64,000 nt of DNA from positions 124,001-188,000 of the forward strand of contig CALODP010000023.1 of assembly GCA_942492055.1 (NCBI GenBank), in the 5' to 3' direction. Below, in pieces: positions 63,366 to 64,000 of the stretch. Numbering within the stretch: the stretch's first letter is position 1; each line of letters starts with the position of its first letter. Below the pieces are notes generated by a model. The model was not told the origin of the DNA. It was given only the letters and a program-made list of their open reading frames with translations, and did no database searches. The position numbers and the translations under genes are program-made. Source of the stretch: CALODP01 sp942492055. Its GTDB lineage: Bacteria > Bacteroidota > Ignavibacteria > Ignavibacteriales > Melioribacteraceae.

Positions 63366-64000
63366 ATGAAGCAATTTATTGTATGCCTATTTGTAATTTT
63401 CTCCCTCTCTAATATCTCGGCGAAGGAATATAAGGTCTATTATTTCGGCGGACAATCGAATATGGAAGGATTCGGAGAGAATAGCGAAATACCGTCCGGA
63501 TATTGTGATGATCTGAAGAGTGTAATGATCTTCCAGGGGAATCCGGTTCCAGATAATGTACCTTTGGACGGAAAAGGGGAATGGACCTTTTTAAGACCGG
63601 GGCATGGGTACGGATTTCATTATGTGAATGATTCCCTGAAATATTCCCACAGGTTCGGGCCGGAGATAGGATTCGCGAAAAAGATGAGAGAGCTTACCCC
63701 CGAAGAGAATATCGCGATATTGAAATACGCTAAGGATGGTTCCGCGATAGAACTCGGCGCCTCGAAATATGGCTCATGGGATCCCGATTATGAGGATGGG
63801 AACAAGATCAATCAGTTCGACCATTTCCTAAACTGTTTGAATATCGCTTTTTCCGATAGAGATATTGACGGAGACGGGGAGGAGGATACTCTTATTCCGG
63901 CGGGGATTATTTGGATGCAGGGGGAATCGGATGCATATCATACGAAAGAGACAGCTTTGAAATATGAGAAAAATCTAAAGAGACTAACCGATCTTATCCG
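63366..64000 (+). CDS. Sialate O-acetylesterase-type (SASA/DUF303) hydrolase, N-terminal part
   Basis: The frame runs off the right edge. Start at ATG 63366 gives a clean signal peptide (MKQFIVCLFVIFSLSNISA); an ATG at 63354 is also in frame. After it comes YFGGQSNMEGFGE, the nucleophile Ser block of the SASA family, then FGPEIGFAKKM, ILKYAKDGSAIE and IIWMQGESDAY (block with the Gln/Glu). These enzymes remove acetyl groups from sialic acid, xylan or other glycans. Exported and probably periplasmic. No T9SS domain can be judged because the end is missing. Confidence 0.85.
   Translation, partial: MKQFIVCLFVIFSLSNISAKEYKVYYFGGQSNMEGFGENSEIPSGYCDDLKSVMIFQGNPVPDNVPLDGKGEWTFLRPGHGYGFHYVNDSLKYSHRFGPEIGFAKKMRELTPEENIAILKYAKDGSAIELGASKYGSWDPDYEDGNKINQFDHFLNCLNIAFSDRDIDGDGEEDTLIPAGIIWMQGESDAYHTKETALKYEKNLKRLTDLI

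Overview
The window is AT-rich bacterial chromosome from the Bacteroidota/Chlorobiota (FCB) lineage. It most resembles Ignavibacteria or Kapabacteria-type organisms. Eight predicted secreted proteins end in a Por/T9SS type A sorting domain containing NYPNPFNPTTNISF, the form common in Ignavibacteriales. There are also many SPII lipoproteins, Gram-negative envelope genes (lnt, tatA, psd, pssA, an OprB-like porin) and bacterial sphingolipid genes. Lineage is inferred from protein features only; there is no rRNA in the window. Many starts have a good GGAGG-type ribosome site, and several key genes appear to begin with TTG.

Layout. 1-557: end of an SGNH hydrolase. 787-9869: a compact run with a PgaC-like glycosyltransferase, a small membrane protein, a membrane-anchored deacetylase-like protein, a five-Fn3 lipoprotein and a cytoplasmic multi-PAS hybrid kinase homologue; it looks like an exopolysaccharide unit with its own sensor. 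10040-11803: small housekeeping genes (MGMT, GNAT, YjbQ). 12492-13194: a phased repeat array followed by a helical protein of unknown function. 14151-26875: T9SS cargo genes, including a fresh 1084-bp tandem triplication, and a second repeat array at 24468-24820. 27172-34148: envelope genes with a ceramide (sphingolipid) set, cerS-like, spt and divergent cerR-like. 34316: tRNA-Ala. 34589-42283: lipoproteins in a duplicated segment carrying two paralogous repeat arrays and a double-deletion pseudogene. 42344-50669: a minus-strand block of core genes (NamZ, Nudix, ndk, sucD, gatA, tatA, purQ, purS, pssA, psd). 50859-57293: ybaB-recR-methyltransferase-lipoproteins-ftsX-SLBB-BY-kinase. 57324-64000: porin, small membrane proteins, lnt, another T9SS cargo gene and the start of a SASA-type esterase.

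The most unusual signal is noncoding. Four intergenic arrays (12.5, 24.5, 37.7 and 39.5 kb) have different core sequences but one architecture: a 21-bp register (two B-DNA helical turns), kept almost without indels through 10 to over 30 units. Each core is a short palindrome or pseudo-palindrome (TGAGTCA, TGCGCA, ATAGGATATCCTAT). Two array families show a 42-bp dimeric super-period, and in the other two-arm arrays the unit orientation flips inside the array. They do not look like CRISPRs, coding repeats or ordinary microsatellites. They may be phased binding platforms for a DNA-binding protein; this is inference.

How genes work together. The ceramide genes and pssA/psd supply membrane lipids, Lnt and the lipoproteins furnish the outer membrane, T9SS cargo is exported to the surface, and two loci (787-9869 and 54500-57293) make or export surface polysaccharide.
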